The translations under genes and the position numbers were made by a program. This document shows positions 34,026 to 46,149 of a DNA stretch of 64,000 bases, piece after piece (position 1 is the first letter of the stretch; each line of letters opens with the position of its first letter). The DNA lies in contig SCFE01000003.1 in NCBI GenBank assembly GCA_004352715.1, positions 3,898,926-3,962,925 on the forward strand, read 5' to 3'. The notes below the pieces were generated by a model. That model ran no database searches. It worked only from the letters and a program-made list of their open reading frames with translations, and was not told the DNA's origin. This DNA comes from Hofstenia miamia. Taxonomy: Eukaryota > Xenacoelomorpha > Acoela.

Positions 34026-34237
34026 ATCTACATATCATGAAACAGTAAAAGTTTGTTATTGATCACATGGGCTATAAGCCTTATATTTACCTGAGCGTTC
34101 GGTATAAAGAGAATTTTAAAAAATAGCAAATCTTTTCAAATAGCTTAGGCACAGCAATACAGTTTAGTACAAATTTTCAGCATTACATTCACCAATCAGA
34201 TTTCTCAATGTGACAAATTATATTATATGAATAATAT

Positions 34238-34432
34238 GTGTGTAAAGTTTCTAATATCAAATCCTGCCCCGGTGCCTGGGAATCTCTGAATGCTCATGTC
34301 GAATGGGTTAACGGATCAAATATTAGTGAAGAGCTTTCAAATATATATACCACATTTATTGGCACAGTTTTGTTCTTCGTCTTAATACTGGTCACAATCC
34401 TTATAGCGTTCACCAATTTATGTATAACTTAA
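34238..34432 (+). CDS. Unrecognised 64-residue frame with one membrane segment
   Basis: The frame begins MCKVSNIKSCPGAWESLNAH, continues VEWVNGSNISEELSN, and ends in a strong hydrophobic helix FIGTVLFFVLILVTILIAF before NLCIT and the stop. The middle part has better codon balance than the surroundings and an NGS glycosylation site. It could be the last exon of a single-pass membrane protein, with a short extracellular stub, one helix and a short tail. No clear acceptor or poly(A) signal was identified, and the family is unknown. A chance frame remains possible. Confidence 0.25.
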   Translation: MCKVSNIKSCPGAWESLNAHVEWVNGSNISEELSNIYTTFIGTVLFFVLILVTILIAFTNLCIT

Positions 34433-34433
34433 A

Positions 34434-35696
34434 TAATACTAATATCTCACAAAGTGAGCTACCAATCTACTGGTAAGCTTGTAGATCTGAATGATTCCAA
34501 ATAACAGTGGGTTACACAAAGAAGGAGATATTGTGTTGGGTCTCTAGCTTTGATTTTGATTGAGTAAATCACAATTTTTTTGATAACATTTCACAAATAT
34601 TAAAAACTAAGTTGGTGAGACGCATTTTCAGGATCGAGTTTTCAATATTTTGAAAATTTTGCTGAGGCTTTTTCGGAATTTGTTCACTCAAATTTATCAC
34701 AACTGAGATGTAATCCGCTAGGTACAAAATCCTTTGTACGCCCTTGCAATATAAGACAATATATAAAGGTAACTTAAAAAATGACCACTCGAGTCAGGAA
34801 AAGCGGATTTTCAGGTGTAATTGGCTGTACAGAGTAATTATCATATGATAGTTTGAAAGTACTTACTCCTAATGTTTGTAAAAACTTAAAGAAAAAACTA
34901 AAATATGCAAAGATGTGTATTTTGTGGTGAACTTGTAAAATAAGTAAAATTCTACGTAAAAATACTTAACACACTTTTTTGGTTAGAAATGAGCATTTGG
35001 TCAAGTGAAACTCGCGTTTAGTCTAGCATTAGCATTGGAAGGTTAGGATTACACTTGCCTCAAGCTTAGACTCTTTAGTGTAGTCATACATGAAAAAGAA
35101 GTTGTTTTGAAAAGGCAAAAATCCTCCCAGCCTGCAACCCACACTTCCTTTACATTTACGTACTCTTAGTCACATCATAAGAATAAATAGACATGAAAAG
35201 AAACACAACAAAATCAAAATTCATTTTAGAACCTGGAAAAATTTGTTGAATACAAACTGCAAAAAGCTGATAATATACATTGTCTTGCATAATTCAAAGT
35301 TCAGTTATTTTGACTCCGCCGGAAAATAGACATGAATGTTTTTTGCCTGAGCCCACCCACCTGCAGGCGTTTCCGGCCTTGTATATTACTAGCAGAAATA
35401 TTTCAAACAAAGTAAATGTTTTTATAATAAAGGGCTTTTTATTACCATTAGTTCATTTAAGTGTGTATCACCAATGTGCTTTCTTTTGTAAGTGCATGCA
35501 GAATAAAATGCTTGTTAACAATATATTCTGAATCGATTTTATGTAAAGGAGCAATGACGCATTGAAATGAGCACTGGATCACAGCGTAATCCAGAACTCG
35601 CAAAAAATATTTTCGTCTAGCTCACTTTGCAGTAAATACTTCTTAAGTTCCGATTTCTCAACTTTCTGCCAAACTGTGATCTACACTTATGATCTT
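34434..35696. other. Non-coding stretch
   Basis: No gene recognised. The frame at 35280-35531 (+) lacks motifs. This stretch probably includes the 3' flank of the hAT element that follows on the minus strand, but no terminal repeat was found. Confidence 0.4.
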
Positions 35697-37043
35697 TCAT
35701 TTAAAATGTATGTTACTTAGGGTATTAAGAAATAAGAAAATTTGAATAACCGATACATTGAGGCAGAGAGCTTGTTTCAATAATTTTTCAGCTTCACTAA
35801 ACAGCTTCCTTGTTAATGGTTCAAGACTTTGAATTTTCGATCCGAGTTCAGCTATAGTGCAATTATTAGAAATATCTAGCTTCAAATCACCAACAGTGGC
35901 TAAGTGTCGTTGAATTTTGGTCATATTGATGGATGGGGGTAAAATGACATCAGAAAAGTCAATGTCTTCTTCTTTTGCAGAAGACAATAAGATTTCCTCC
36001 CTTTTTGCAGCTTGTTGTAATCCGGGTTGTGCAAATCGTCTTTTATCTCTGCACACAGAAAATCTATAACTTCAACATATTGACGTCGTAAATCTGCTGT
36101 AAATGGAATATCCTCATCTTGTTAATTGTTTTGACGGTATCTTATTGGAATTTCTGATTTTCTTTTAGTTGGAACTTTTAAGTTAAGAATTTCAGCCTAA
36201 ACTTTAAGATCATCAAAGAGCTTTTCTAGGGCGGGTTAGGCTTGCTTAGCTTGAAGTACTTTGAGGAGTGATTTTGATCCCTCAATTTCATTCATCGATG
36301 TAAAATTTACGTATTGCAGTGTTTTGCAAAATCTTCACAGGATGTAAAAAGTTCTGTGCAAATCGTTATGCCAAAGAAATTCTTCAATGCCTGTGACTGC
36401 TTTGCAAGGCCACCCAAACGAAATTTGGTGTCTGCTCTTGTTGATTTATTTTCTGATATGTAAGTAAGAGTGTGCTGAATTTCCTGATATCCGGCCAAAA
36501 CTCTTCTAGATGCACTCGCGTTAGCGCACCATCGGGTTGGACATAAGCTTATTAATTTATGCACACGCTCATTTTTTTTCAACCATGGACTCAAATATTC
36601 CTTTTGTTTTGATGATTCTTTGATAGAATTAGAAGTGTCCCTGATGAATTGAAGCGTATTAGAAATAAGAGGCACTTCTTTTGCAGCTTCCTGAAGGGCT
36701 AAATCAAGAGAATAATTAGCACAGTGTAGGTAAAGTCCAAAGGTGCCTTTTCGCGAAGACGCGCTTCAACTTCTTTTACCATAGCAGACATATTTGAAGC
36801 GCCATCAAAACAGAAACCTTGGATCATCTCCATTAGTAGATTCAAGCGGAGAAAGATGTCACAAATCGCATTATACAAGGTTTCGCCAGTTGAATCGTGA
36901 CAATTGTAGAACCCGAGAAACATATCTTTAACAAAGAAATCGTATCGCAGAGTAATTGAGAAGTGTTCTTGGCCAGCAATGTTGGTTGTTCCTTCTACAG
37001 TGAGGCTGTAAAAGTCTTCATCTTGGCACAGTGGCGAATACAT
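35697..37043 (-). pseudogene. hAT transposase (ZMYM1/DUF4371 type), central and C-terminal part
   Basis: Three consecutive minus-strand frames cover the core of a hAT-family transposase of the kind annotated as zinc-finger MYM-type 1-like. From 37043: DEDFYSLTVEGTTNIAGQEH, then MFLGFYNCHDSTGETLYN and GFCFDGASNMSAMVKEVEA, the DUF4371 motifs DE.TD, FIGFYE.....GE and CYDGASNM. From 36675: SSKQKEYL, then LISLCPTRWCANASASRRVL, matching the L.LCPTRW..R..A block. From 36056: KRRFAQPGLQQAAKRE, then LLKQALCLNVSVIQIFLFLN, a decayed hAT dimerisation tail (normally ...ERSFS.L). Stops and frame changes separate the blocks. In DEDFYSLTVEGT the DE.TD acidic site is altered. Inactive. Confidence 0.8.
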
Positions 37044-38755
37044 ATAAATTTTTTAGAGGAGGCCCAATGTAAAATAAAATGCTAAGTGCATAATTGGGTA
37101 CTAGAGAAGGCATAAGAATATTCAATTTTCAATTTTTAAAATTCAGCACTATGCACAGATTTCACCATCATCTACTGACTCCAAAACAGAATTTTTGCAA
37201 TTTTTCAATTTTTTTCAAATTGCAAATTACGCTTTAATAATAGCATGTTGTGTCTTTTAGGGGATTTTTCATTATATACTACAAAATAGACAAAGGAATA
37301 ATTATCAACGATTTATAAAATGTTATTTAAACAAAATAAAAACAACAATCAAATAAAGAACACGTAAATACAAATGAGTTTCAAAAAATGTGTATGTTAA
37401 TTCCCAACATTAAGAGGTTTTGTTTTCCTCAGGATTATGTTAGGGAACGTTCAATTCCTCAGTTAGTTCCACAATGCTAACATCAAGACGATTTTGAACT
37501 TGATTTAAAATCACAGTATCTTCAGAACTAAAAACGAATGTTCTCTTTTTAAAATTCCGGAAGAAAGACAATTATTCTTCTTGTTTCATTCCCAGGTAAA
37601 TGCTCTAGCAAGGAAATTCTGATCAAATAAATATTCGGTCAGGGTTATGTATCTTGGAACAGAATTAAAATAAATCAGTTTCAAATAAGAACTGTCAGTG
37701 TCACTTGAGGTAGTGGCTGGCTCCATCTAAGTGGTGATCAACTTCAAGCTTTGAAATTGCATGGTGTTGTCCAGTTCCACGAATGCGGAGGATCATGTTT
37801 TGTAACAAGGACAAGCTAAGTTGACATCTTATCCAGTTGTAGGTTATGGAATAGTCGGTATGCTTTTGTCAGCGATTAAACCACAAAGTTGTTTTAGAAA
37901 CTTTTCAGTGAGCTGTGATGCTCCACCAGATGCACTGAACACCAGTGGTGTAAATGAGGCGAGATTAAGAAAATTGCAAAACTTTTACCTAATGGTATGA
38001 ATGTGTGCTTAGTCTCAATTTCAATCAATGTTGCTAAATATGTTGATAAAATAAAAGAAAATCATCCAATTCACAAATGTAAAGCTAAAATCTATAAATT
38101 CTAAAAATAAAAAAATTTGTTTTCGATCTTTGAAGTAGGTGCATGGTGTTGAATTTGAGTACAAAAAATTTTACCAAACCTATTGATTATCAAATGGGGT
38201 AAGTAGGAACAGTGTTGAGAAATAGAAATTGTAGACAAGGAGAAAATGTTATTTAATTATTACTCATGCTATGGTTAATATAGTACATTGTTATTTTGTC
38301 TATAAATTAATCACTATAAGTTTATGTGCCACTGGGTAGCCTTGGCTATGAAAATCTAATTTCACTATTTTTAAATGCAAAATAATTTAAAATTTTATGC
38401 TTAAATTAAAATACCTCACAGAAATCATATGTGTTCCTATTCATCCGCATCCAAAAGGGTGAAGTGAAATACTTTTAAAGTATAAAACAATTCCTGAAAA
38501 CTAAATATTCTCATATGTTTATTGAGATGAAATTTCAGGATCCATAGGACCGATTTTAGTGTAAAATGAAATACATTTTACATTTTCCAGATCTTTGTAA
38601 AAAACTTAAAAAATTGTTCTTATTCAATCCATTTGACGTTATTAAGGAATTTTCTTTGTAATTGTTTTTGTACAATTTTAATGAATTTTTCTTATTTTAT
38701 AGGGGAGCCGGGCCCACTCGGCCCCTCCTCTGTATCTACCCATTATTCTCCGCTG
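37044..38755. other. About 1.7 kb interrupting the hAT transposase
   Basis: The transposase reading jumps from QNEILEMFAHSIQRRI (about 38745) to DEDFYSLTVEGT (about 37010), residues that are normally about a dozen codons apart, so this stretch looks inserted. Possible ends are CAGTGGCGAATAC (37029) and, on the other strand, CAGCGGAGAATAA (38755), but the flanking 8 bp do not match. Within it, minus strand 37975-37760 reads TPLVFSASGGASQLTEKFLK then SFSL-like sequence. This resembles a conserved C-terminal segment (FTPLVFS..GG...E) that I associate with invertebrate retroelement proteins. Confidence 0.45.
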
Positions 38756-39334
38756 AATAGAATGAGCAAACATTTCCAATATTTCATTCTGAATTTTGTC
38801 AGAAATCCATTGTCTCTCCTCTTAAGCCACAATGTATCTCTAGAACATTCACACTTCTTTTAACAGTTGATAAAAGTTTCTATCTTGATGGTATTCGCCG
38901 CGAAGTGGTAAGCCTTGCTTTGCCAGGTAACTAATCGAAGAAAAGATAAGCCAAAGCGATTTTTGTATTTTGCCTTAGGATGTCTTTAGAATTTGCTGAG
39001 GCACATATAATGCAAAACACGGAGTCACCATCAACACCATAATGAAGCCATTTCCAAGTTTCAAACCACTTGTATTTACACCTTTTTTTTGCTTCCCCAA
39101 TTTATGTGGTTGGAAATCAGCACTAGGTTGAAACGCAGAAGCTGGTAATGGATTGATTTTTGGCTCCCCGAACGTTGAAGATGTGCTATCTGGTGTTGAT
39201 ATAGGCATCGCGGAGGGAGTAGCTGACAGTGGCTTGATTTTTGGATCTCCGGAAGTTGAAGATGTGCTGTTGAAAAAAGCACTTAGGGTAGGCTGACTCT
39301 TGTTTTTCTTCATCTTCTTGGCTGGATTATCCAT
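38745..39334 (-). pseudogene. hAT transposase (ZMYM1/DUF4371 type), N-terminal part
   Basis: From ATG 39334 the frame reads MDNPAKKMKKNKSQPTLSAF. A Ser/Thr/Pro-rich linker with two similar repeats (SSTSGDPKIKPL and SSTFGEPKINPLP) follows and runs to a stop at 38975. Beyond it, other frames continue with SYLAKQGLPLRGEYHQDRNF (about 38930-38870) and SDKIQNEILEMFAHSI (about 38810-38760), which are the family blocks LA.QGLPLRG...E..NF..LL and DIQNEIL. The order and strand agree with the blocks at 37043-35697, so both belong to one element split by the intervening 1.7 kb. The TTF-type zinc finger expected between the linker and QGLPLRG is not clear. Confidence 0.72.
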
Positions 39335-39863
39335 TTATTCAATCTAAAATTTAAAAAAAACAATTAAATTTTGAATCTTAAATGTAATGATGACTTGTTT
39401 GTAATTATATTATAACCATTAATGTGCTATTAGTTAGTGGTAACTTCGCTCAATTCATTACTTTGTAACATCAGTAATATTAAATAAATCTCTAGGTATC
39501 TTAATTTGTCCAATTTGCAGATTTTATTCACATTTAGTTTATCAATTTCTACAGTATTTTGTCAATATCACGAAGTGCAACCGAGAACTGCGAAACGGCC
39601 GCACGGTATACTGTGCATTAAAGGTCAAGACTTAATTTCAGAATTTACTATTTTGAAAGTATAATATCTCTAATAATAAATTATTTACTTTTAAAAATTT
39701 GTCAAATACTATAGCTTAAACAACAACAATTTAGTGAATAATAATTTTGTTTTGGCCTATTTATATTATAATATAATAACAAACAAACCAATAGGAGAAC
39801 TGACACAAATTTTCTTGTCAAATTTGCACTTCGCCTTCTTTCATATATTTGTAAAGAGTGAGC
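39335..39863. other. Upstream flank of the hAT remnant
   Basis: AT-rich, with one GC patch at about 39578-39612 (CGAGAACTGCGAAACGGCC). No terminal repeat was confirmed. Confidence 0.35.
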
Positions 39864-42750
39864 ATTGAGCATTGAGCATTGAGCAATGCTCTTTTCGTGA
39901 GGCGATTAATTTATATTTTTTATATTGTTATGTATGTAGGGTAGGTCAATTCGTATTTTTAATGTCAATCAGTAGATAGTCCTAAATAAAAGAACTTAAT
40001 ATGTAAGTGATACAATTACTATAAAGCCCCTGCATCAGATATGTATAGTAATAGAAGCATAGATATAGGTATAAAAATAAGTACACTTTGTAATATGTGC
40101 ATTGTACAATTCTCATTTTATTTAAGTTATTCTGTTAGAGTTCAAGAAATAAATTTCTTAACTTAAATTTTATAGGGTGGGGGGGCGCAAAACATATATC
40201 TTGCCCTGAAGGATTATTGTTGGGACGCGGAGTAACATATGAAAAGCGCTAAGTCCATAATAGAGAATTCAGAGAAAAACACTAATTTGTGATGGATATA
40301 GCGCTGTTTGAAAAGAAAGTAATACTTTGTGCATACAGCAAAGTGGGATATAACTTCTTTTGGAATAAAATGAATGTGTGTTATGAGAGCCCTACTTAAA
40401 CTCTATACTTTGGTACAAATATCTGGATTTGTCAAAAAATGGACTTAACGCCTTTTGGAATTCAGCTCTTTATTTACCTTGCAACGAAGGATTATTGTTG
40501 GAGAGGGGCAGCTGCCCCTACTTCTCGCGTCCTTATTGCTTAATATATAATTTGGCGCTTAACACACCTTACATATTATTGCAATGTGCAAAAACAACTA
40601 TTCACGCATAAACTGTTTTTGTCATCCATAAATTATTTTCGCCAAAGCTATTTCTACAGAGTAATTTGCTTTGCTAAAGTTTCTTTCCAAATTCGTCTAA
40701 AAGTATTACTATTTGTTAAAATACTTTCGTAATATATATATATATACATATCTTGATTCTGAATTGAATTTCTTAGTTCTTCAGACTGATCCCAAAGCAG
40801 CCTGATATTTTCGTGGGAAATCAATAACTTAAAATTGCTTATATTAGCTACAATTACTAAAATACATTTGCAAAAGTTATCTCTGCAAGCAATAACGTAC
40901 CAAAATGAATAAATATGTTTATTCATCGTACAATTTGTTTAGCTTTTAGTCATCCAAAGTATCATTTTTTCATCATTAAAATATACAGTAAACAAAATTT
41001 CAACCGAACTCCTGCATATATTTTAGCAGGTGAAGGACTCATTGAAAAGCCTAAATCTGCCAATGTAGTTTTGAACACATGTCTGATAGCGCATGCATCC
41101 AATGATATTCTCTTGTAAATTAAGAATAGTTTATCCGGAAATAAGAAAATTTGTGTGACATGCCGATTTAAAAAAATTTATTAATTCATATGTCAGTTTT
41201 AATATCGTTCATATTCACTCAAATATGTTGACTTGGAAATGTATGACTTTGCATTGAGCACTCAATTTATAGGCCTGCCACTTTTCAAAAACTAGTTTAA
41301 ATATACNATTGAGCATTGAGCATTGAGCAATGCTCTTTTCGTGAGGCGATTAATTTATATTTTTTATATTGTTATGTATGTAGGGTAGGTCAATTCGTAT
41401 TTTTAATGTCAATCAGTAGATAGTCCTAAATAAAAGAACTTAATATGTAAGTGATACAATTACTATAAAGCCCCTGCATCAGATATGTATAGTAATAGAA
41501 GCATAGATATAGGTATAAAAATAAGTACACTTTGTAATATGTGCATTGTACAATTCTCATTTTATTTAAGTTATTCTGTTAGAGTTCAAGAAATAAATTT
41601 CTTAACTTAAATTTTATAGGGTGGGGGGGCGCAAAACATATATCTTGCCCTGAAGGATTATTGTTGGGACGCGGAGTAACATATGAAAAGCGCTAAGTCC
41701 ATAATAGAGAATTCAGAGAAAAACACTAATTTGTGATGGATATAGCGCTGTTTGAAAAGAAAGTAATACTTTGTGCATACAGCAAAGTGGGATATAACTT
41801 CTTTTGGAATAAAATGAATGTGTGTTATGAGAGCCCTACTTAAACTCTATACTTTGGTACAAATATCTGGATTTGTCAAAAAATGGACTTAACGCCTTTT
41901 GGAATTCAGCTCTTTATTTACCTTGCAACGAAGGATTATTGTTGGAGAGGGGCAGCTGCCCCTACTTCTCGCGTCCTTATTGCTTAATATATAATTTGGC
42001 GCTTAACACACCTTACATATTATTGCAATGTGCAAAAACAACTATTCACGCATAAACTGTTTTTGTCATCCATAAATTATTTTCGCCAAAGCTATTTCTA
42101 CAGAGTAATTTGCTTTGCTAAAGTTTCTTTCCAAATTCGTCTAAAAGTATTACTATTTGTTAAAATACTTTCGTAATATATATATATATACATATCTTGA
42201 TTCTGAATTGAATTTCTTAGTTCTTCAGACTGATCCCAAAGCAGCCTGATATTTTCGTGGGAAATCAATAACTTAAAATTGCTTATATTAGCTACAATTA
42301 CTAAAATACATTTGCAAAAGTTATCTCTGCAAGCAATAACGTACCAAAATGAATAAATATGTTTATTCATCGTACAATTTGTTTAGCTTTTAGTCATCCA
42401 AAGTATCATTTTTTCATCATTAAAATATACAGTAAACAAAATTTCAACCGAACTCCTGCATATATTTTAGCAGGTGAAGGACTCATTGAAAAGCCTAAAT
42501 CTGCCAATGTAGTTTTGAACACATGTCTGATAGCGCATGCATCCAATGATATTCTCTTGTAAATTAAGAATAGTTTATCCGGAAATAAGAAAATTTGTGT
42601 GACATGCCGATTTAAAAAAATTTATTAATTCATATGTCAGTTTTAATATCGTTCATATTCACTCAAATATGTTGACTTGGAAATGTATGACTTTGCATTG
42701 AGCACTCAATTTATAGGCCTGCCACTTTTCAAAAACTAGTTTAAATATAC
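39864..42750. repeat. Exact head-to-tail duplication of 1443 bp joined by one N
   Basis: Copy 1 is 39864-41306 and copy 2 is 41308-42750, offset 1444, with a single N at 41307 between them. Each begins with three ATTGAGC units and ends AAACTAGTTTAAATATAC. I compared many points, including the short TA tract, the G7 run and three open frames, and found no difference. Identical frames in both copies (for example 40429-40611 and 41873-42055) follow from the duplication and have no recognised motif. Perfect identity with an N at the junction suggests an assembly artefact, although a very recent tandem duplication is possible. Confidence 0.92.
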
Positions 42751-42762
42751 AAAAATGTACAA

Positions 42763-42767
<5 letters not shown>

Positions 42768-42800
<33 letters not shown>
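42768..42800. repeat. (TA)n microsatellite
   Basis: Pure TA tract just after the second copy of the duplication. Confidence 0.9.
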
Positions 42801-42802
<2 letters not shown>

Positions 42803-43389
42803 TATTAATTATGTAGAAATGGACACAGTATATAATGTATTTTTATTTTTTAGTTTGATTTAGTGAATCAATTAACAAAAAGTATTATAAATGGCTAAAA
42901 GCTAATAAGTTCACTTTATAAGTTTTTAAGGCTTAGCTGACTTCTTTACATTACTAATTTATACAAATTTGAACATGCTGGTCACAAACATGAATTTATT
43001 TTGCTGTATCACCTTCAAGTTTTTTGAAAAAAGGTGAAATAAAATTGATCTGGAATTGTCAAATCTAAGCTTCAAAGTTTAATTTCAATCCTTAGTTTTG
43101 AAGACAAAGTTAAAAATTTTGATTTTTCACAAAAAATTCCATTACCATTGAGCCATTACATACTATATTTAGATAGATTTTGACAGAATTAACCGAATTA
43201 CGTTATAACTGTGTGCATGAATAGAAATAGATGTACAGTATTATTCACTAGAAAGTCAGAAATTTTGGTTAGGGATTGTCATTTGTGTGCATTTGAGTCA
43301 TCTTGCGTCAGCATCAATACAAGTTCTGCCAGCATGGCTGGCAACTCATAGCATTGTAGCTCCGCACCAAGACTTCAATCAATTGATGG

Positions 43390-44110
43390 TAATTTTGTGT
43401 TCTGTGTCTCACCAGAAAGCCATTGCAGACATCTTTGAGGAAATCCATGCTGCCAGCTCCACTGGATTCATCAGATGAGCAAATTGCGGATCTTACAATG
43501 ACTGCTAAGTTTCAGGCGCAATAATCTTTTATCTTTACATCACTCACTGCTGAGAGCATTTTCTTTAGATATTGAAAAGCTGTTTCCATTCTATTCATAC
43601 TCTTAACAAATTGTTTTATGAGTCTCAACTTGTTGTGCATGCTGCACATTGCTGACACCAAGATATCTTCACCACAAAGTCACTAATCCATAGTTGATAG
43701 CAACTTTCCCATAGGCACAGGAAACAACGCCATTTGGTGTAACCAGCCAGTAGTCCAGTTAAAATATCAATTACTTTAAGGTTCCCACAAATAGTCAATT
43801 TTAGTTGACGATATTTGATACGATTCAGAATGAATTTCAGATTATTGTAAGTCCCATGGGGGTGTTACTGAATTTTCAACGGAAACTGACGGATACTTGT
43901 TCCCATTATGAAGCAGAACTGTTTCAGTGCAAACAACTCTGCTTCATGGCGAGTGTAAGATCACACACCAAATCATTAAGCTCTGCTTCATAGATCAGGT
44001 GCATTGCAATAACATCCTTCATTACCTCAAAATGAAGAGTAAAAAATCCATATTTCTGCACACAATTCAGATCTAGTAGAGACAACAATGGGTCAATATC
44101 AATATACCAT
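43390..44110 (-). pseudogene. Remnant of a multi-copy invertebrate repeat protein
   Basis: Minus-strand blocks in order: HLIYEAELNDLVCDLTL (about 44010-43960), KTVLLHNGNKYPSVSVE (about 43920-43875), DILTGLLAGYTKWRCFLCLW (43770-43710), then VKSMNRMETAFQYLK and MNPVELAAW (to about 43400). These match, from memory, a family of long uncharacterised proteins present in many near-identical copies in cnidarian, aphid and other invertebrate genomes (LLHNGNKYPSVPVGH and GYTK.PCFLCLWDSR), presumed to be of transposon origin. Segments between blocks are deleted or shifted and contain stops. The function of the family is not known to me. The CFLCLW block looks like a metal-binding site. Confidence 0.62.
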
Positions 44111-44790
44111 GATACAACAACTTATTACATCTGGTTTTAATTTTAGCACAAGCAAATATAATTCAAAAAATATATCATTTTTGTTTGAATTCATAAATTC
44201 ACAATTGAAAATTTCTAAGACCTCTAATGGTGATGAACAAAAATAGACTTTAGATTTATAATCAGCATATTTGAAATAGTAAGAGACAACTACTCATATG
44301 CAGTGTTTCAATTTTAACATTAATGTAAAAATACAAAATTCTGTGGTTTTTGTTTGATTTTCAAATGCAAAAGTTGAAATATTAAAAACTCCAAGAGTGA
44401 TGGACACAAACGAAGTTCAGATTTAGAATCAGCATGCTTGAATTAACAAAACACAAGTAATCCACAGCCAAAATAAATTTGTTTGATGGTAATCAATACG
44501 GGTTAATAGGTTATCCCTTATAAATGTTTGATAATAAAAAGATGTAATTTTATTCAAGCCGAAAGCATTTGATTCCCATGGTTTTCTTTCTAGTTGGCTT
44601 TGGTAGGTAACGAAATATTTTGAGCATTGCTTAAGTGCACGTGAAATTGTCCTTTATGCAATAATAAAAAGTTTGCGCAAAGCTGATAATAAACCTTTAA
44701 TGTGCATTAGTTTTACTTTTAAGTCTTTCAATTATTATATTCTCCATTGTACTCCTGTTTTTGTTATTACTAAACTTGGGGAGGTTGAAG

Positions 44791-44818
44791 TTAGGGGTAA
44801 GTTCAGGGTTAGGGTTTT
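44791..44818. repeat. Short telomere-like word
   Basis: TTAGGGGTAAGTTC followed by AGGGTTAGGGTTTT contains two near-tandem TTAGGG units. Too short to be a telomeric array. Confidence 0.3.
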
Positions 44819-44933
44819 CCCGTTAAACACATGATTCTAAAGATTTCATGAAGATAAGTAAATGAATTTACAATTTAACAAATTCACTGAAATTTTATGG
44901 AATCCAAGAATTTCCAATTTCATAATCTTACTA

Positions 44934-44935
<2 letters not shown>

Positions 44936-44974
<39 letters not shown>

Positions 44975-44981
44975 TATATAC
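44936..44981. repeat. (TA)n microsatellite
   Basis: TA tract with one CACA interruption. Frames at 44862 and 44897 run through it and are not genes. Confidence 0.9.
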
Positions 44982-46149
44982 TATGCAACATGCTTTTTGT
45001 TACAGAGATTCTGTGTGGTGGAAGGGATGCATTTCATCGTTGCAACATCGAAACTAAACTTAATTTTTACGACTCACGTCTAGGTTTTTATAAAATTGAT
45101 TTTTTGCATAAAACCCTACTTCCCACATTTTCAGCAGTAGTACGCATCTTTTGCTGGTGCTTCTGAATACTTTGAAATCCAAGCTCCTGCCAAAAATTTC
45201 ATAAAAACTTGTCCAGGGAATATACATCGCAAACTAACGTGATAATTGTTTAATTAACTGAAGTCAGTTGTCTGAAAGCTTAGTTTCTACGTCTGATATC
45301 CTCCTATAACTATGTTATCAAAATATCTTGATTACGTGCACATAGAGGTATTGAATGCATTTTTTTCTTCCTAATGCAAGACACAGTCAGACAATAAAAG
45401 TTTTGTCATGTTATGCTATCAATTGTATTTCCAGCATGTCTTACAAATGACAAAATAACAGCATAATTTCCCAATGACGAACCATTAACAGAATAATGTC
45501 TATAGATAGACACACGCAAGACTCTGTGTCATTGCATTTCCAAGAACTGCGCTTTACCGTTTAGTTTCAAAAAGTTAGTGTTATTCGTGTGAAAAATTCA
45601 CATTGATTTTCTTTAGATGCAATGTTAAATATCATTTTCAGTAAGCCTTGAATTTGAAATTTTGTATTTTTCTATAATAATTAATTATAAAATAATTTTA
45701 CAATTTTTTAGCAATTTTATGACGGCATTTTGTATTAATAGACAAGAAAAGAATGAAAATGCAAATTTTGCATACAACTTGCTGCTTCAAATGGCTAATA
45801 TTAGTGAAAAAATCGCATAAAGTTTATAAAATATAAAATATTTTTCACCAGGAAAATGAAAAGATCCATGCAATTTTTATGTAAATATGTACATGTATTG
45901 CAGCTCTTGAGGTTCACTGGGAGAAAGGACTCTCAAAATGTCTCCTCTGAATTGACTTAAACTGCATTTTGTGACCATCAACTGTTACTAAGTATTAAAA
46001 GGAATATTGGAGCGCTTCATTCGAGATGTACCACGTCCAGATATTGATCAATTCAGAATATATTTCAAAAGGTAATTTCCAAACATAAAATGAAACTCTT
46101 TAGGTTGTAACTCAAGATCCTAAGGAAAAAGTTTTATATACATCTAATA
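44982..46149. other. AT-rich non-coding stretch
   Basis: No gene or element recognised. Confidence 0.4.

Noticed and set aside
40429-42562. Three open frames present twice
   Set aside because: They are repeated only because the 1443-bp block is duplicated. None has a motif or start context.
44791-44818. Interstitial telomere array
   Set aside because: Only two TTAGGG units are present, within chance expectation.
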